Source: Lutibaculum baratangense AMV1 (GTDB taxonomy: Bacteria; Pseudomonadota; Alphaproteobacteria; Rhizobiales; Tepidamorphaceae). From it: DNA of 64,000 nt. Where the stretch lies: the NCBI RefSeq assembly GCF_000496075.1, contig NZ_AWXZ01000013.1, positions 62,001 to 126,000 of the forward strand. The letters run 5' to 3'. The stretch's first letter is position 1. Each line of letters opens with the position of its first letter. A program made the position numbers and the translations under genes. This document shows positions 61,535 to 64,000 of the stretch, piece after piece. The notes under the pieces are model-generated. The model was not told the DNA's origin, made no database searches, and was given only the letters and a program-made list of their open reading frames with translations.

Positions 61535-62833
61535 ATGCCAGTGGAAAAGATCGACACGCTCGTCGTCGGCGCCGGCCAGGCGGGCGTCGCGATGAGCGAG
61601 CATCTGACGAGAAACGGCGTTCCGCATCTCGTGCTCGAGCGGTCGAGGATCGCCGAGCGCTGGCGCACCGCGCGGTGGGACTCCCTCGTGGCGAACGGCC
61701 CCGCGTGGCACGACCGCTTTCCGGGGCTCGAGTTCGACGGCTTCGGACCCGACGAGTTCGTGCCGAAGGACAGGGTCGCGGATTACTTCGTCGCCTACGC
61801 CGAGCGGTTCGGCGCCCCGATCCGCTGCGGCGTCGAGGTGAAGAGCGTGCGCAGGCTCGAGGATCGGCCGGGCTTCAGGGTCGAGACCTCGGAGGGGACG
61901 ATCGAGGCCGAGAGCGTCGTCGCCGCGACGGGCGCCTTCCAGAGCCCCGTCATCCCGCCGATCGTGCCGGAGGACGCGGGGATCGCGCAGCTTCATTCGA
62001 GCGCCTACCGCAACCCCGCGCAGCTGCCGGACGGGGCGGTGCTCGTCGTCGGCGCCGGGTCGTCGGGGGTGCAGATCGCCGACGAGCTCCTTCGCGCGGG
62101 ACGGCAGGTCTATCTTTCGGTCGGCCCGCACGACCGCCCGCCGCGGTCGTACCGCAACCGCGACTTCGTCTGGTGGCTCGGCGTTCTCGGCAAATGGGAC
62201 GTGCAGGCGCAGGCGCCGGGCACGGAGCACGTGACGATCGCCGTCAGCGGCGCCCATGGCGGCGAGACGATCGACTTCCGCCGCCTCGCCGAGCAGGGAA
62301 TGACGCTCGTCGGCCGGACGGAAGCCTGCCGCGACGGCGTCCTGACCTTCGCGCCCGATCTCGCGGAGAACATAAGGCGGGGCGACGCGAATTACCTTGC
62401 GCTGCTCGACGAGGCCGACGCCTTCGTCGCGCGCAACGGCCTCGACCTGCCGGAGGAGCCCGGCGCCCGCGTCTTCACCGCCGATCCCGCCTGCGTCACG
62501 GATCCTGTCCGCGAGCTCGACCTGAAGCAGGCGGGCATCTCGACGATCATCTGGGCGACCGGCTTCACCTCCGATTACGGCTGGCTCGAGGTCGACGCGT
62601 TCGACGAGACCGGCCGCCCGAAGCACCAGCGCGGCGTCTCGTCGGAGGCCGGCATCTACTTCCTCGGCCTGCCGTGGCTGTCGGGCCGGGGGTCGAGCTT
62701 CATCTGGGGCGTCTGGCACGACGCGAAGTATCTCGCCGACCACATCGTGACGCGGCGCGGCTACATGGCCTACCGCCCCTCGGCGGGGGCGCGGGCGCAA
62801 CCCGCCCCGCGCGACGCGCTCACCGGAACCTGA
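61535..62833 (+). CDS. FAD/NADPH-dependent flavin monooxygenase
   Basis: A 432-residue flavoprotein with two Rossmann motifs: VVGAGQAGVAMSEHL near residue 10 (FAD) and VLVVGAGSSGVQIADELL near residue 170 (NADPH), plus a FMO/BVMO-like GFTSDYGWLEVDAF region. Such enzymes oxygenate nitrogen, sulfur or carbonyl groups of small molecules. The ATG at 61535 starts directly before the Rossmann fold. It follows the deacylase gene by 170 bases, and RidA and DUF1028 genes follow. Substrate unknown. Confidence 0.93.
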   Translation: MPVEKIDTLVVGAGQAGVAMSEHLTRNGVPHLVLERSRIAERWRTARWDSLVANGPAWHDRFPGLEFDGFGPDEFVPKDRVADYFVAYAERFGAPIRCGVEVKSVRRLEDRPGFRVETSEGTIEAESVVAATGAFQSPVIPPIVPEDAGIAQLHSSAYRNPAQLPDGAVLVVGAGSSGVQIADELLRAGRQVYLSVGPHDRPPRSYRNRDFVWWLGVLGKWDVQAQAPGTEHVTIAVSGAHGGETIDFRRLAEQGMTLVGRTEACRDGVLTFAPDLAENIRRGDANYLALLDEADAFVARNGLDLPEEPGARVFTADPACVTDPVRELDLKQAGISTIIWATGFTSDYGWLEVDAFDETGRPKHQRGVSSEAGIYFLGLPWLSGRGSSFIWGVWHDAKYLADHIVTRRGYMAYRPSAGARAQPAPRDALTGT

Positions 62834-62878
62834 GCCGCAGCAATCCGTCCCGAACCCGAAAACCCGATGGAGTCCCAA

Positions 62879-63301
62879 GTGGCGCACACCCGCATCCGCA
62901 AGTTCAACACCAAGGAAACCTACCCCGAGCAGAACCTCGACAACGACCTCTGCCAGACGGTCGTGGCGAAGGGCAGCATGGTGTTCGTGCGCGGGCAGAT
63001 CGGCCAGGACCTCGACACGAACGAGAGCGTCGCGATCGGCGACGCGGCGGGGCAGACCGAGCAGGCGATGGCCAACATCAAGATGCTGCTCGAGGAAGCC
63101 GGCGCAAAGCTCGAGCACGTCTGCAAGATCACGATCTACATCGTCGACCCGCGCTACCGCGAGCAGGTCTACCGCGTCGTCGGCAAGTGGCTGAAGGGCG
63201 TCTATCCCGTCTCGACCGGCATCGTCGTCTCCGCGCTCGCGAGGCCCGAATGGCTCGTCGAGGTCGACGCCATCGCCGTGATCCCGGAGGACGGAGAATG
63301 A
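62879..63301 (+). CDS. RidA (YjgF/YER057c/UK114) family protein
   Basis: A 140-residue protein of the RidA family, which hydrolyses reactive enamine/imine intermediates to ketones and ammonia. It begins AHTRIRKFNTKETYPEQNLD and has ARPEWLVEVDAIAVIPED, with the family arginine. A GTG start at 62879 follows GGAG by six bases; an ATG at 62867 adds four residues and lacks a site. Its last codon overlaps the DUF1028 start (ATGA), so the two are coupled. Confidence 0.9.
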   Translation: MAHTRIRKFNTKETYPEQNLDNDLCQTVVAKGSMVFVRGQIGQDLDTNESVAIGDAAGQTEQAMANIKMLLEEAGAKLEHVCKITIYIVDPRYREQVYRVVGKWLKGVYPVSTGIVVSALARPEWLVEVDAIAVIPEDGE

Positions 63302-63972
63302 CATTCTCGATCGTCGCCCGCTGCGCCGGGACCGGCATGTTCGGCGTCGCCGTCTCGTCCTCCTCTCCGGCGGTCGCGGCGCGCTGCGCCTATGCGAGGG
63401 CGGGCGTCGGAGCGGTCGCGAGCCAGAACGTGACGGATCCCTCGCTCGGCACGCGGGCGCTCGACCTGATGGCGCTCGGCGCCGGCGCCGCGCAGGCGAT
63501 CGAGGTGCTGCGAGGCTCCACGCCGCATATGGAGTTCCGGCAGGTTCTGGCCGTCGACGCCCACGGCGCCTCGGCGATCCACTCGGGCCCGCGCGCGCTC
63601 GGCACCTGGGCGGAGGCGAAGGGGCAGGACGTCGCCTGCGGCGGCAACCTCCTCGCAAACCCGGACGTGCCGCAGCGCATGGTGGAGGCGTTCCATGCCT
63701 CCTCAGGGCATCTCGGCGATCGCCTCGTCGAGGTGATGCGGGCGGCGCTCGAGGCGGGCGGCGAGGCCGGGCCGGTGCATTCCGCCGGCATGAAGCTCGT
63801 CGACAAGGTGTCGTGGCCGGTCGCCGATCTCCGTGTCGACTGGACGGACGACTGCCCGATCGAAGCCCTGGCCCGCCTCTGGGGGATATACAAGCCGCAG
63901 CTCGCCGACTATGTCACGCGGGCGCTCGACCCCTCCGCCGCGCCGAGCTACGGCGTTCCCGGCGACGAGTAA
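63298..63972 (+). CDS. DUF1028 protein (putative Ntn-hydrolase-like)
   Basis: A 224-residue protein beginning MTFSIVARCAGTGMFGVAVS, with SSSSPAVAARCAYARAGVGA, the DUF1028 signature; the family is thought to have an Ntn-hydrolase fold and often lies next to RidA genes and amide catabolism enzymes. It is translationally coupled to the RidA gene. It contains the QNVTDPSLGTRALDLMALGA and CGGNLLANPDVPQRMVEAF segments. It is complete; the window ends 28 bases later. Confidence 0.9.
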   Translation: MTFSIVARCAGTGMFGVAVSSSSPAVAARCAYARAGVGAVASQNVTDPSLGTRALDLMALGAGAAQAIEVLRGSTPHMEFRQVLAVDAHGASAIHSGPRALGTWAEAKGQDVACGGNLLANPDVPQRMVEAFHASSGHLGDRLVEVMRAALEAGGEAGPVHSAGMKLVDKVSWPVADLRVDWTDDCPIEALARLWGIYKPQLADYVTRALDPSAAPSYGVPGDE

Positions 63973-64000
63973 ATCGATGCTATAGGGGGACGAAACAAGG

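Overview
The window is a very G+C-rich, densely coding stretch of an alphaproteobacterial chromosome, most likely Hyphomicrobiales (Rhizobiales) or a close relative. Reasons: FlaF, FlbT and FliX (alphaproteobacterial flagellar regulators), a CckA-type hybrid kinase beside recA-alaS, a single-cysteine DksA, DUF6468 and MotE-like proteins, direct-repeat (GTTC-N7-GTTC) LexA and TTAA-N7-TTAA CtrA-type boxes, and liv-type ABC genes. I saw no rRNA, tRNA, CRISPR array, insertion sequence or prophage. No gene-free gap is much longer than 300 bases.

Layout. (1) 1-14.06 kb, housekeeping: a 5'-truncated view of mobA, a VapBC toxin-antitoxin pair and a glutathione S-transferase lying between mobA and fdhD, a three-PAS HisKA_2 sensor kinase, a small secreted protein, the Mrp/ApbC iron-sulfur carrier, a DMT exporter, an enoyl-CoA hydratase-sixA-ycjX-ycjF operon, a fasciclin protein, a small disordered protein and a MoxR ATPase. 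(2) 14.2-43.5 kb, a large flagellar region: flgE-flgK-flgL; flaF/flbT, flagellin; flgI-rod-binding protein-flgN; fliX; flgF-flgG-flgA-flgH; fliL-fliM-DUF6468-motE; a giant periplasmic TPR protein; fliO-fliP; flgB-flgC-fliE-fliQ-fliR-flhB. dksA, a GNAT and a GFA-family gene are interspersed. fliF, fliG, fliN, flhA, fliH, fliI, motA/B and flbD are not here. (3) 43.5-55.0 kb: cckA, recA with an SOS box, alaS, a CPA2 antiporter, a DUF808 protein and an SLC13-family permease. (4) 55.1-64.0 kb: a complete branched-chain-type ABC transporter (periplasmic binding protein divergent from livHMGF) followed by an M20 deacylase, a flavin monooxygenase, a RidA-family imine deaminase and a DUF1028 protein, which look like one uptake-and-catabolism unit.

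The strongest regulatory signal is in the flagellar region. Several intergenic regions carry a short palindrome (CCGGCA-N5-TGCCGG or variants) next to a CtrA-type TTAA-N7-TTAA box. Sigma-54-like -24/-12 promoters lie in front of flgE, flgF and flgI. This resembles the Caulobacter CtrA / sigma-54 / FlbD hierarchy, and cckA, the top kinase of the CtrA pathway, sits directly after flhB. The flagellin mRNA leader has a long nested stem-loop, and the adjacent flbT gene encodes the family known in Caulobacter to act on flagellin mRNA. Other points of note are a FliO with an approximately 450-residue disordered tail, a LivG whose ABC signature motif is degenerate, and the putative uptake-deacylation-oxidation-deamination cluster at the right end.
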